Below, piece by piece: positions 1-11,570 of a stretch of DNA of 64,000 bases. This DNA is from Pardosa pseudoannulata (Eukaryota; Arthropoda; Arachnida; Araneae; Lycosidae), in contig CM063510.1 in NCBI GenBank assembly GCA_032207245.1, positions 48,221,625 through 48,285,624 on the forward strand, written 5' to 3'. Each line of letters begins with the position of its first letter. Position 1 is the first letter of the stretch. The notes below the pieces were generated by a model. It saw only the letters and a program-made list of their open reading frames with translations, did no database searches and was not told the DNA's origin. Both the position numbers and the translations under genes were made by a program.

Positions 1-232
1 CTCGTCCAGTTGTATAGAGAAATGGGTCGTTTGCAAATAATTACACAAGAAGCTTTCAATATCAGAACTCATTTTATCAATACGTCTTTCTTAATAACCA
101 AACACGAATAACTCTTTCCTGAAAGAGCACGAAAAAGCCTTCCAACTATTGCTTCTTTAAAAGCGCCATTTTGCATGAAAACGAAAGTTTCGAGTACCAA
201 ACCGTAATTTATAGTGTCAAGAAATAAATTCT

Positions 233-709
233 TTAGAAATTAGTAGAAACAGTATTATTGCTTAAGGGAATTCTTTTAATGATATCAGATGCAGGTTTGT
301 GTAAAACAGATTTTAAAACCTCTTCAAAGGCTGGCAAAATTAACTTCTCTCCGCTAGTAGGCGGTTTTCCATATTTTGCTATAAGTGGCGAGATATTGTA
401 AGACGCTTGCAAACCATCATCGTTTTCTTGTGACGTCGAAGCGAACATTCTGTCCAGCGTGGGTCTCTTTTGCAGTTTATCTTTGAGTGTTTGAAAGTAT
501 TTCAAATCTTTATCTGTTTTATCGGGGTGACATCTTCTCAGATGATCCTGCAGCTTAGATGGTTTCATAGCGTCATTGCCCAAAACTTTGTTGCATAAAA
601 GTCACACAGGCAATTGTTTGTCGTTCAATGATGGAATGATGCCAAGCTTCAAATAATCAACACTGTACTGTCTACATTTCTTTTTAGATTCGGACATGGC
701 ATCAGTCAT
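233..709 (-). pseudogene. hAT transposase N-terminal exon, copy 1 (premature stop)
   Basis: The ATG at 709 directly follows a splice acceptor. Compared with copy 2, the codon for the first cysteine of the BED-type CxxC finger (602-604) is TGA, so translation would end about 36 codons in. The remaining open stretch (233-583) starts at an internal Met and keeps the HLRRCHPDK segment, which supplies zinc ligands, and the linker that precedes the catalytic core. Both copies share the stop at 233-235, so that break predates the duplication. No functional protein is expected. Confidence 0.8.
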
Positions 710-1072
710 CTGTGGGCAAAATTAATCTATTTAAATAAGACAAAGTCCAGCAGTCGTATATTAAAAAATCAAAGTCAAATTTAAATCGTATGGTCTTAGA
801 TTTTATGGCAGGCATAGGCGTACAGCCATTATAAATGAATGTGAGAAGGGGAATGTTATGAATGTTACTTAAGGTTTTGGTATGATGGAACTTTAAGTAA
901 ATTTGAAAGTAATATGACAATAAATGTTAAAATAAAATATTATACAACTAATAATAATAACAAATTGTTATGCGATTTATCTCTACGTACATTCGACTGT
1001 CATGTGCAAAAATTCACTGGTTCCACTTTAGGAATAATACAAAATTTTAATTTTAATATAGAGAAGTATGTA

Positions 1073-1584
1073 CCGTGCAATATCCATAATCCGAACATTC
1101 CAGTAATCCGAACTGGCCCACAGTGTAACGACCAATAGACAAAAATACAACTTTTTTTACTTTTTTTGTGAAGTTATTTGGTAAGATATATGTATTTATA
1201 AAAGAATAATAAATGCCTAGCAAGGTCGTAAATAAATAAATATTGACACACATATATATTTATTTATGTGACCAGCCTAAATATGTAGTTTAATTCCAAA
1301 ATAATTTTTGAATATGTTTCCTATATGTAAACATTTAAATTCTATGAAAAAAAACAAATGAGAGTGTGTATTGGAAATTCTTCAAAAAACATGCTGTACA
1401 GTTGTGCATTTCTTATTTTCTTAATTTATCTTTCAAAGTGGTAACATATTGTATGTTAATAGTAAAATACATACGTAATATGTATGTACAGTTTTAGATT
1501 TTTCCGAAAACATTCCATAATAAACTTTTCGGTAATCCGAACATCTCCTTGCAGCAGTTAGTTCGGATTACGAAGATTGCACTG
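1073..1584 (-). mobile_element. Tigger/pogo-like MITE nested in hAT copy 1
   Basis: A 512-bp non-autonomous element flanked by TA on both sides (1071-1072 and 1585-1586). The minus-strand left end reads CAGTGCAATCTTCGTAATC and the other end is its imperfect inverse (CCGTGCAATATCCATAATC on plus). TA target sites with CAGTG termini and ATCCGAAC motifs fit Tigger/pogo-type mariners. Further AATCCGAAC copies lie just inside the ends. There is no transposase frame. It sits wholly within the hAT intron. Confidence 0.7.
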
Positions 1585-2173
1585 TAATTATAATACCGAT
1601 TTCTAAAACTTTAAAAAAGAAACTATTGAGGGGTACTCAAGTAATTTTGCATGATTTGAATATTAAACTACTAATAACTGAAGTCATGATTGGCGTAATT
1701 TATCTATCTTTGCTAACTACAAGTACAAAACTAAAATTTAATAAAAAATAATGTACTTACTTTTTTTCGGCACTCTCAAACAAAATAACACTGATTCACT
1801 ATAATTTGTGTGATAAACTACCAGTTTATATTTTTAAAAATATTTTCTTAGCACTTTCCTTTTCAAGATTCAGGAAACGAATAAACGTATTGCCCGTTTA
1901 CGTTAGATTGGCCATGTGGAGGCGTGTCATAAATCAACCTTCAATAGGCGTCAGCTCTAACGAACTGCGACACAAAATTATCTCAGTACAAGATTTTTTG
2001 TCTTTTTCTCTTTTCTAGTTGCTTTGAGAAAATATTTTCATTCTGTAGAACCGATTCTAGACCGTCTGCCGTCCACGAGCAAATAAAAAATGGCCACCCT
2101 TTTATACAAACTTTATGCTTGGGTATATGTTAGTTGATAATAATTTCGCAGCCCCCTGCTTGGATCGGCCCTG

Positions 2174-3262
2174 TCATTCTGCTTTTATAATCTATTTTTA
2201 GAGTCAAATCTAAATTTTAAACTGTAATTTTGAATCAGTGTCGTAAATTTTTTAGACTACTTTAATTCCATTTTAATAATTTTTCCACCCTGAACTCAAG
2301 GATTTCCCGGCATTATTTAACTCACTTTAAAATATGAAATTTATTTCTCCTTGTCTATGTACTTTGTGATGTATGGTCCTACTTATCCATTAAACACAGA
2401 AAAACATACGTTTAGGGCTAGACCCATGCAGTGCAGCCCACCACCATTCTGTGATTTCCTGCCCCTTTAGCCACACGACTAATAGGCTATAGCTCCTGGA
2501 GACAAACATCTATGGGCAACAGTTTTGCTTGTACTCAATAAATTTGCTAGATACTTTGAATAAAGTGTAATTTGATTATCTGATCTCTTCTGATAAAAAA
2601 AAAAGAGTTTACTAGAACTGTAGGATGGGTCATTTTGACCCAAAAACTATTTTGTGTCCAATTTTCTCAAAAAGTTACTAACGGAATTGAAATAAATTTG
2701 ACTTTTCCTTATTTTATACCCATAAAAAAACTATGAAAATGAGCACTGAAAAATCTGCATATCCTAAAAGTGGTTCATTACTAAGCTTCCAAGTGTAAAA
2801 ACAAGACTAAATATATAATCTAAATGTAAAATAATGATATGTAGAAATTCACAAAATACATACAAAACATGTTGCCAAATTGTACCTGAACTGTGTAAGA
2901 AACTAAATTCCATTAAAGTTGTCAATATATTTTTCAAGCTACATATACTTTTCGATATTGTAATATTTTATTATTTTTCATGGATTATTATAATTTAAGA
3001 CCTAAAAATGAATAAATGTAATAGCATGTAAATACATTGTACTTATTGAATAACAACACAGGTTTATATTAATCAGGGTCAGTTTGACCCAGCATGTGGT
3101 TTTAGTGTTAAGCTTTTCATATAATACAAAACTCCAATAAATTTTACAAGAACTAAACCCTGGAGAATAGCTTACCTGATCTATCAAAGGCCAAATAAAT
3201 AAAAAATGTTGAAACTTAGATGGTTAAACAGCAGTATACCTATAATATAGGAATGAGGTATC
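2174..3262. other. Non-coding DNA between the hAT end and the BEL LTR
   Basis: No supported gene. The stretch holds a piggyBac-like relic (separate entry); the remainder is AT-rich with nothing recognised. Confidence 0.6.
2610..3107. mobile_element. piggyBac-like non-autonomous relic
   Basis: The two ends form an imperfect inverted repeat. The left end has ACTAGAAC followed by GGGTCATTTTGACCC (2627-2641). The right end, on minus, has CACTAAAACC followed by GGGTCAAACTGACCC. The right end abuts TTAA (3108-3111), the piggyBac target site; the left TTAA is degraded. There is no coding frame inside. The GGGTCA...TGACCC subterminal palindrome recurs in known piggyBac termini. Confidence 0.5.
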
Positions 3263-3515
3263 TGTTCGGACCAGCTCTGCGCATGCCGAACTAGCCCGCA
3301 GCCAGCGTGGTCATGTGACCACCTTTTGTGACAGTTTTTGAACTGCAGTCGAAGAAAATGTGCGGCGTTAGCCCGAGTGTGGGGATTGTTAAACCCCTTT
3401 TTATTATGTATAGTTTTTGAGTGCGGATTTATTCCCCTTTCCTTTTATGTGTGTTTGGTGTTAATAAATAAATGAAAAAGACTTTGGAGAATCCAAGTTC
3501 TTTACACGCCGAACA
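3263..3515 (+). repeat. BEL/Pao 5' LTR
   Basis: 253 bp, starting TGTTCGGACC and ending GCCGAACA (inverted TGTTCGG/CCGAACA ends). It contains an AATAAA (about 3465) before the 3' end. It matches 9048-9301 except for three substitutions and one T indel. Confidence 0.93.
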
Positions 3516-3521
3516 TTTTTT

Positions 3522-3539
3522 TGGTCCGTCGAGCCGGAG
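3522..3539 (+). other. Putative primer-binding site of the BEL element
   Basis: TGGTCCGTCGAGCCGGAG begins 6 bases after the LTR. The leading TGG would pair with a tRNA 3' CCA. I cannot name the tRNA. Confidence 0.5.
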
Positions 3540-3547
3540 CGCAAGCT

Positions 3548-4288
3548 ATGGATAAAATGAATCGAAAGAAAAGTACCCTCAAAGGTACTATAACAAAACT
3601 TGAAAACTATGTCCAAGATATTTCAAAAACGAAAGCCTTTACGAACACTCAACTGGAAATCAAACTTCGCAAACTATCTGACCTTCAATCGAAAGTTGAT
3701 GAATTCCGAGAATCATACTATGATAATCCAGATATAGAGGATTTACCTGCCTTTGAAAAAGAATTAGATGAGATGGAAGATCGCCTCGAAAATATTGAGG
3801 TAAGTCTCCATACCTTACTTCAATCTTTAAAGGTAAATGAAGTTAATACACATGTTGAGAACAATGAAACCAAAAGTGTTAATAACACAAAGGTAAAATT
3901 ACCGGACATACCATTACCTGTATTCAGTGGTAAATATGACGAGTGGTTTACATTTAAGATGCAGTTTACAAATTTAATTATAAACAATGATGAATTAAAT
4001 GATGCTCAGAAACTGTATTATTTGCGCGCATCTCTAAGCGCCGAAGCTAAGCAGCTAGAAAGCTCTGACGATTCGTTCGAGTCCTTATTTGCGGCACTAA
4101 CAGAAAGATTTGAGAATCACCGTTTACTCGTAGATATTCATTTGACAGCCATAATAAACTATGAAAAGATTCAACATGAATCGTCAATGGAATTGAGAAA
4201 TTTTATTGATTGCATAAACAAGAACTTAAGAGCGCTGAAGGTATTAAAATACCAACAAAATAACCTTTCCGAATGCATTCCTCGTTAA
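3548..4288 (+). pseudogene. BEL/Pao gag, N-terminal part (frameshifted)
   Basis: The first ATG (3548) follows the primer-binding site. The first ~95 residues are charged and helical, probably a coiled coil. They are followed by the DUF1759-type gag segment around KLPDIPLPVFSGKYDEW and KLYYLRASL, typical of BEL/Pao Gag. The frame ends early at 4288. Comparison with the downstream reading shows Gag should continue: one break lies near 4270 and another in the A run near 4345. Gag assembles the intracellular particle of these elements. Confidence 0.85.
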
Positions 4289-4329
4289 TATCATTTTGCA
4301 AAAATTAGACAGAGCATCAAGAAAACTGT

Positions 4330-7300
4330 TTGAATACACAACGAAAAAAAACAGAGTATCCGAAATTCACGGAATTAATGTCGTTTTTAGAAAACAGAAG
4401 TTCGACTTTGGAAAGTGTGAATAGAAATTCCACTATCAAGCACTCAAATAAAAGCACGCCTTATTCAAACAAATCGAAAGCCTTTATGCTGAATTCCAAT
4501 GAAAAATTGAAATTTAAGAGGTGTCCTTTGTGCAAAAATTCGCATAGTTTGAATAAATGTTCTAATTTTCAAAAAATGAGTGTTTCGGAACGATATGATT
4601 TCGTAAAACAAAATAAATTGTGCATAAATTGCCTAAACCAAAACCATACTGTGAAATCGTGCACTTCTAAATTTTCTTGCTTTTATTGTACATTACGACA
4701 TAATTCGCTTCTCCATCGAGAGAAACTGCATAGCGAAACTGTTTCAGTGGCGCCAGTTAACGTTTCGTCTGGAATAAAAGATAAACAGCCGTTCCCCACA
4801 AATGACGTGTCAGAGTCAGTAGATAATAATTTACAATCTGAATCCTTCCAAACTCTCAGCAATATAATGAAAGAAAAAAAATCTGTGTTATTGAGTACTT
4901 GTTTTATTTTCATCAACGATGCTTATGGAAAACGATACAAAATACGTGCCGTATTGGATAGTGCTTCGAATGTAAACATATTACTGAATGAATGCGCCGA
5001 CGAATTAAGTCTGCCAAAGCGTAAAATTAATGTTCCTGTAAAGGGTTTAAATGGATCTACTCATAATGTTCGAAATAAAACAGAAACCGTTATATTTAAT
5101 GCGGATGGAAGTTTCAAAGAAAATATAGAATTCCTACTCGTTCCTAAAATTACAGATCACATCCCCTCAACTCAGTTAGATGTATCTAACATTGAACTGC
5201 CTCCATTTATAGATTACGCTGATCCCACGTTCTTCAAAGTGGGAAAAATTCATGCCTTGATTGGAGCTGAGTTATTTTATAAAATTTTAAGACAAAATCG
5301 GTATAAGGTCAATGAGAATCTAATTTTGCAAGAATCAGTTTTTGGGTGGATTCCAACTGGGGTTTTAAACGAAGTAACACCTTCAAATAAATATGGGCAG
5401 TGTAACTTGATACAAGAGTTTGAAGAAATGAATAACAATTTAAGACAGTTTTGGGAATTGGAGTCTCTGGGAATAAAAGATGAAGAACTAAAACCAGAAG
5501 AAGATCAAGCTATTCAAATCTTTGATCAAACAACAAAATTAAAAGGAAATAGATATGAAGTAGTACTTCCTTGGAGAAGAGATTGGAGAGAGCTGAAAGA
5601 TAACTTTAGAGTCGCCAAGTACCGCTTACAGAGTCTGAAAAGAAAACTTGATCAAAATAATAAAATGAAGGAACAATACGCAGAGATTTTGAGAGAATAC
5701 CTTCAGAAGGATATAATTGAAGAAGTTAAAGTACCAACCCCTGAAATAAATGAAAGACCTATTTATTATTTACCGCATCAACCAGTATGTAAGCAAGAGA
5801 GACTTACTACTAAAACACGCATCGTATTTGATGCAAGCTCCCATGATTGTGGCGAGTTATCCTTAAATGACTGTTTGTGGTCAGGCCCCAATCTTAATTC
5901 TAATTTGCTTGATATCTTAATTAATTTTAGGTTGAACAAAATTGCCATAATTTCAGATATTGAAAAGGCATTTCTTCAGATATCGTTAGCTACCAAGGAC
6001 AGAGATGCTGTACGTTTCTTATGGACTGATGAAGATTTCATGCAAGATCTTAAAATTTATAGATTCAAACGTGTTTTATTTGGAGTCAGTGCTTCACCCT
6101 TTCTCTTATCAGCGACAATTAAAAACATATCAAACAATTCAGTAATAGATATCCGAAGGCATCAAAACTTCTTGATACTTGCTTGTATGTTGATGACTTT
6201 ATTGCAGGTGAAGATACCGTTGAAAGTGCTCTAGAAGTTTCAAAGGATGCTAAAGGGATAATGCAAAAGGCTGGAATGAAATTAAGAAAATGGGTTTCAA
6301 ATGACAGTAGCCTGATGGAAGAATGGAAAAAGGAAGATTTTGACACTCAACCTGAGTACAACTCTGTTAGCTTGGGTGTTAACTTGACTAAAGTTCTTGG
6401 AATGACTTGGAACACGGAAAAGGATTGCCTCACTATGGAGATCCAGGGACTAATAGACTTTCTATCTTTTAACAAAAACACGAAACGCTTCCTCTCTCAA
6501 GCAGTGGGAAAACTCTTTGACCCGCTAGGATTAATTACTCCATTTACAATTCGAGTAAAGTGTCTTTTCCAAGAATTATGGATACAGAAAATTCAATGGG
6601 ATGGAGATTTACCTCCAGATATTAAAAAAGAATGGCAACACTGGTGCGAAGAGCTTCCAAGATTAGCCAAAAATTGAAATTCCTAGACTTTGTCTAAATT
6701 CAACTATAGCGGAAGACCTTGATGAAATAGAAATCCATAGCTTTTCTGATGCTAGTAAAAAAGCATATGGTGCTGCTGTTTACATACGTGTTTTGAAAGC
6801 AACAGGTAACATTGAAGTTAATTTGTTAGCGTCAAAAAGTCGAGTTGCTCCACTCAAGAAGATCTCCCTTCCAAGATTGGAGCTCCTTGGAGCGTTGTTA
6901 GCATCTCGCTTAACAAAAAGCATACGGAAAATTGTGAACACGAAAAAACCAACAAAAACCTATCATTGGACTGACTCTACGATTTCCTTGTACTGGATCA
7001 GAGGTTCAACCAAACGATGGAAACGCTTTGTGGCAAACAGAGTTAAGGAGATAAAAAACCTGACAGATCCTAATTCTTGGTACCATTGCCCTGGGAAAAC
7101 CAATCCTGCAGATTTCTTGACAAGAGGACTTAGTGCAGACTCCCTGTTGGATAACACTATGTGGTGGAAGGGTCCCCCCTTCTTATCATCCCACGATCTT
7201 CCTGATTCAATTTCGAAAGTTGATCCTGTTCCTGAAGACTATCTTCCCGAAATGAAAAGATCAGACTCCTTGGACTCGAAATTAACTCTTTCGTTGAACT

Positions 7301-8799
7301 TTGTTCCAGAATATTTAGATAACTTACTACAGATTAGTAATAAGTATTTTAAAATTGTTTGTATTTTAGGTTACATTTTCAGATTTATACATAATTGTAA
7401 AGATCCAAGTACTAAAGATTCAGGTGCCCTGAAAGGTAAGGAAATCAAATTAGCTGAGAAAGTCCTAATTGAAAGAGCTCAACGATCTGCATTTTTGGAT
7501 GAATTCAAGGCCTTAGAAAAGGGAAATAGTGTTCATAATACAAGTAAGATTAAAAGTTTAGATCCCTTTTTAGATCAAGATGGCCTCATAAGGGTAGGTG
7601 GTCGATTAAATAATTCCTCGGTCGGTTATGATTCAAAACATCCTATATTATTGCCATCCAACTGTAGATTGACCGATTTGATAATCCAATATTTTCACGA
7701 AAAATATTTACATTGTGGTTCGCAAAACTTATTGTATCAAATTAGACAAAAATATTGGCCTTTGAATGGGAGAAACCGTTGTAGAAAAATTGTTCACAGT
7801 TGCATTCAATGTTTTAAGGCATGTCCTCGTATTTCTTCTCAAAAAATGGGAGTTTTGCCCAAAGAACGGGTCACTCCTGATTTTCCTTTCAATTATGTTG
7901 GTGTTGATCTGTGTGGTCCTTTCCATATAAAGAACAAAAATCAACGAAAAGGACCCCTCATAAAAGTATACGTTTGTATATTTGTTTGTCTTGTAACAAA
8001 GGCAATACACTTAGAGATATTATCAGACTTAACCGCAGACTGCATGATAGCTACTCTTAAGCGTTTTATATCTAGAAGAGGAAAATGTAGAACTATCATT
8101 TCTGATAATGGCACCAATTTTGTCGGTGCAAACAAGGAACTAAAAAGGTTCTACCAGTTGATGAGCAGACAAGATGAAAATCTCTCGAAGTTCTCTTTAG
8201 AAGAGAACATTGAATGGAAATTTATACCCCCCAGAGCACCCAACTTCGGCGGTCTATGGGAGGCAGGGGTTAAGTCTTTTAAATACTATCTAAAAAGGAC
8301 CATAGGTAATTCTAGGTTTACGTATGAGGAACTCTTAACTATAATGATTCAAATCGAAGCAATGCTAAATTCGCGTCCCTTAACTCCTCTGTCATCAGAA
8401 ATTGATGACTTAGAAGTTTTAACTCCTGCTCACTTTCTTGTAGGTCGATCGTTAACATCAATTGTTGAACCTTCTCTTGCAGATATAGAAACAAACAGAT
8501 TGCACATATGGCAAAAAATTACCAAGGTTGTACATATAATTTGGAAAAAATGGAGTGTAACATATTTAAATAATCTGCAGATGCGGACAAAGTGGATGTT
8601 TGAAAAAAGGAATATAAAAGAGGGCGATATGGTCCTGTTAAAAGAAGAAAATTTGCCTACTTGCAAATGGCTTCTCGGGCGTATTATGAAAACTTATTCT
8701 GGTAAGGATAATATTATTCGTGTTGCAGATGTCAGAACCAAATCAGGTATATTTAAAAGATCTATTTCAAAGTTGTGCGTGTTACCAATAGAAACATAA
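4330..8799 (+). pseudogene. BEL/Pao gag C-terminus and pol (protease, RT, RNase H, integrase), two internal frameshifts
   Basis: Three open segments in different frames: 4330-6234, 6183-6677 and 6793-8799. The first carries zinc knuckles (CPLCKNSHSLNKC, then CINCLNQNHTVKSC), a retropepsin-like site AVLDSASN and the start of the reverse transcriptase (TKTRIVFDASS). The second opens at the YVDD catalytic box (about 6186). The third has the BEL RNase H-type domain (around HWTDSTISLYW), the integrase HHCC finger (about 7690-7830), the integrase catalytic core (GVDLCGPF, then SDNGTNFVGA and the later Glu) and a C-terminal DUF5641-like segment. The breaks lie in short A runs near 6120 and 6670. Confidence 0.92.
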
Positions 8800-9047
8800 A
8801 ATTTTGAAATGTTTTTTGTTACAGAATACTGTGATTTATATCAAATTTACTTACTGATATAATTTCATTAATTTGAATAATTTCCCCATGTAATTTCATT
8901 ACTTGATTGTTAAGTTGTTTATTTCTATGTCATATAAATTTACTTTAATTGTTTTTATGTTGATTACTATTTCTTTTCATTGTATGTAATGATATATGAA
9001 TGATACGAACCTTGAATGTACTATGTACATTGCAACGCGGGGCGGCA
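8800..9047 (+). other. BEL 3' untranslated region with polypurine-like stretch
   Basis: AT-rich non-coding DNA between the pol stop and the 3' LTR. A G-rich run (CGCGGGGCGGCA, ending 9047) directly before the LTR is the likely plus-strand primer site. Confidence 0.5.
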
Positions 9048-9301
9048 TGTTCGGACCAGCTCTGCGCATGCCGAACTAGCCCGCAGCCAGCGTGGTCATG
9101 TGACCACCTTTTGTGACAGTTTTTTGAACTGTAGTCGAAGAAAATGTGCGGCGTTAGCCCGTGTGTGGGGATTGTTAAACCCCTTTTTATTATGTATAGT
9201 TTTTGAGTGCGGATTTATTCCCCTTTCCTTTTATGTGTGTTTGGTGTTAATAAACAAATGAAAAAGACTTTGGAGAATCCAAGTTCTTTACACGCCGAAC
9301 A
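9048..9301 (+). repeat. BEL/Pao 3' LTR
   Basis: 254 bp; TGTTCGGACC to GCCGAACA. Compared with the 5' LTR it shows C-to-T, A-to-T and T-to-C substitutions and one extra T in a T run. Confidence 0.93.
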
Positions 9302-9868
9302 GCATCACTTAAATTAAAAAGGAAATTTTTTTTTCACCCTGTACACCACAGTTCCAAAAATTTTCTGAGTCAATCCTTTTAGAAATAAAATTGCAACACA
9401 AAAAGCTCAATGCAAAATATTAAATGCTTAGTTGAGGTTTATTTTTTGATATGTTTCAATATTAAGTCTCAAATTGATTATTACAAGAATCACAAAAATG
9501 CTTATACAAACTGACATGTCTAAAAACATATAACATTTCCTATGAAATAAACATTTAAATAAAGCTACATAATCTAAAAGAAAAAGAAAAATTAGAGCAA
9601 ACACAAAACTATGCAAAAGAATGAAATAAAGAAAAACAAAATTCTAATTGCATCTAACTGGACCCAAAGCTTTGGTAGATGTGATTTTGAATAGCATTAA
9701 AGTTTTATTTAAGCATTTGTTAGAATTAGAATGATTTCACTTTCACAAAGCAAGTAAAAGTGAAAGAGAAGAAAGAGATCAAAGTTTTCAAGAACATAAA
9801 TTAGCTACAAAAATATTTTTACATACCATAATTAGTACAGCAACAATTATTAGTAAATCTAATACTAA

Positions 9869-9900
9869 TAATTGCTATTAGTTCATACTAATAGCAATTA
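9869..9900. repeat. Perfect 14-bp inverted repeat with 4-base loop
   Basis: The stem TAATTGCTATTAGT (9869-9882) pairs perfectly with 9887-9900 around a TCAT loop. Degenerate copies of AACAATTATTAG flank it, so it may be the core of a small foldback element. Confidence 0.6.
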
Positions 9901-10204
9901 CTAGTAGCAACAATTATTAGAAGATATCACAGTGAATAGTTTCATATTTTCTTTTCAAACAAACAAAATTGAGGTAAATAATATTACAAATTCAACATTG
10001 CAACTGTCTAGCACATCAAGATATCTACACAGTGAAAATACAACATGCATTTGCATTGCTTTGTAACAATTTCTGATTGACTACTAATGTAAAATTTGAA
10101 ATAAAAAAGAGAAGTGGTTTATATATTGAATAACAGCTAACCCATCAGCATCATTGGAGATTACATTATATCTCTTTAATTAAAATTAATTTGATTTGCA
10201 TTAT

Positions 10205-10210
<6 letters not shown>

Positions 10211-10264
<54 letters not shown>
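10211..10264. repeat. (AT)n microsatellite
   Basis: Uninterrupted AT dinucleotides, about 27 units. Confidence 0.95.
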
Positions 10265-10266
<2 letters not shown>

Positions 10267-11029
10267 TCTACTTTCTTGCTTGCATGATATATTGATTATA
10301 AAATACAATTTTTCTCATAAATATGTGTGGGTGTGTAATATATCAAAATATTATTGCCCTTAAAGTTCTTTAAAATTTTTCCTCCAATTTGTATTCTAGG
10401 ACTCTGAGATGACATTTTGACACTTGGATGGAAAAATTTTAGTGCTCTGCTATTTGAGTTTCAGAGTGAAGAAATAAAATGTAATTTTGGTACATTTCTG
10501 ATATCAACTACTTTTTTTTTTTTTTTAAGTTTTGAGCAAATTTTATGAAGAAATATGATTGCAAAGTCTAGCCTCCGCAAACAAAATTAAGGCTGGCTTT
10601 TATTTCTAGAAGTTATACGGCTAATATAATCTAGGCATGGCATACTTATACACATGTAGAACATACATATATGTACATATATGTAATATACATACATATA
10701 TGTAAGGATTTACTTTTTTTTCCATGATGCAAATGGGCTATAGTATGGAAAAGAGAAAAAATATAATTTAATGTTCAGCTAAAACAACAAGAATTGAATA
10801 TTTGTTCAAACAATGTCCAGGAAACAATTTCAGCAAACTTTCTTATTTTTGAAACCAACTGTAATAACATATATTGAAATGAGGGAACTTTATATATCTT
10901 CTATTTAATATAAGCCAAGAGTGTACTTTTTCTTAATTTTCTATTCAAAATCTGTATGTAAGCCACAATAAAAAATTTCTAGCAACAGATGGTACCTTTT
11001 ACTAAATTTGTTATTTCCTTTGAAATATA

Positions 11030-11070
11030 TGCATGGAAAAGTTAGATATTCAATTTTTTCCTTTTTGACT
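11030..11070 (+). repeat. 41-bp block end identical to 28271-28311
   Basis: The last 41 bases before the first N gap match, base for base, the first 41 bases after the second N gap. This looks like an unmerged contig overlap. Confidence 0.95.
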
Positions 11071-11170
11071 NNNNNNNNNNNNNNNNNNNNNNNNNNNNNN
11101 NNNNNNNNNNNNNNNNNNNNNNNNNNNNNNNNNNNNNNNNNNNNNNNNNNNNNNNNNNNNNNNNNNNNNN
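11071..11170. other. Assembly gap (100 N)
   Basis: Exactly 100 N, a conventional size for a gap of unknown length. Confidence 0.99.
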
Positions 11171-11570
11171 GAGATAATTTTGTGTCGCAGTTCGTTAGAG
11201 CTGACGCCTATTGAAGGTTGATTTATGACACGCCTCCACATGGCCAATCTAACGTAAACGGGCAATACGTTTATTCGTTTCCTGAATCTTGAAAAGGAAA
11301 GTGCTAAGAAAATATTTTAAAAAATATAAACTGGTAGTTTATCACACAAATTATAGTGAATCAGTGTTATTTTGTTTGAGAGTGCCGAAAAAAAGTAAGT
11401 ACATTATTTTTTATTAAATTTTAGTTTTGTACTTGTAGTTAGCAAAAATAGATAAATTACGCCAATCATGACTTCAGTTATTAGTAGTTTAATATTCAAA
11501 TCATGCAAAATTACTTGAGTACCCCTCAATAGTTTCTTTTTTAAAGTTTTAGAAATCGGTATTATAATTA

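Larger units (their letters stand above)
1..2173 (-). mobile_element. hAT DNA transposon (ZBED/SCAND3-like), copy 1, cut by the window edge
   Basis: The transposase gene reads on the minus strand and runs off position 1. Its outer end is at about 2173, where the minus strand begins CAGGGCCGATCCAAGCAGG, a typical hAT terminal repeat. Inward lie a non-coding first exon, an intron at 711-1760 (GTAAGT donor at 1760, CAG acceptor at 710) and a coding exon starting at the ATG at 709. Positions 1-1984 are a near-identical inverted copy of 11171-13169. A Tigger-like element is nested in the intron. The family transposase pairs a BED-type zinc finger with an RNase H-like core; only the N-terminal part is inside the window here. 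The copy is dead (see the coding entry). Confidence 0.8.
3263..9301 (+). mobile_element. BEL/Pao LTR retrotransposon, full-length with both LTRs, frameshifted
   Basis: A 6.0-kb element with LTRs at 3263-3515 and 9048-9301 and a primer-binding-like TGG at 3522. Gag precedes pol, in the BEL order of protease, reverse transcriptase, RNase H, integrase. The flanking 5-mers are GTATC (3258-3262) and GCATC (9302-9306), one mismatch apart, as expected of a decayed 5-bp target-site duplication. The LTRs differ by three substitutions and one single-base indel, so insertion was fairly recent. Even so, the coding region has at least four frame breaks (near 4270, 4345, 6120 and 6670), so this copy cannot make its proteins as assembled. 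Confidence 0.93.
9302..11070. other. AT-rich non-coding DNA
   Basis: No exon or recognisable transposon protein on either strand. It contains a perfect hairpin at 9869-9900 and an (AT)n tract at 10211-10264. It ends at a gap, and its last 41 bases recur at 28271. Confidence 0.6.

Noticed and set aside
914..1253. Open frames on both strands inside the hAT intron (and their counterparts at 11902-12256)
   Set aside because: They fall within the nested Tigger-like element or hAT intron, have no motif, and mirror each other in the two copies only because the DNA is duplicated.
3521..3547. Upstream start for BEL gag at 3521
   Set aside because: That codon is TTG within the primer-binding region; the first ATG is at 3548.
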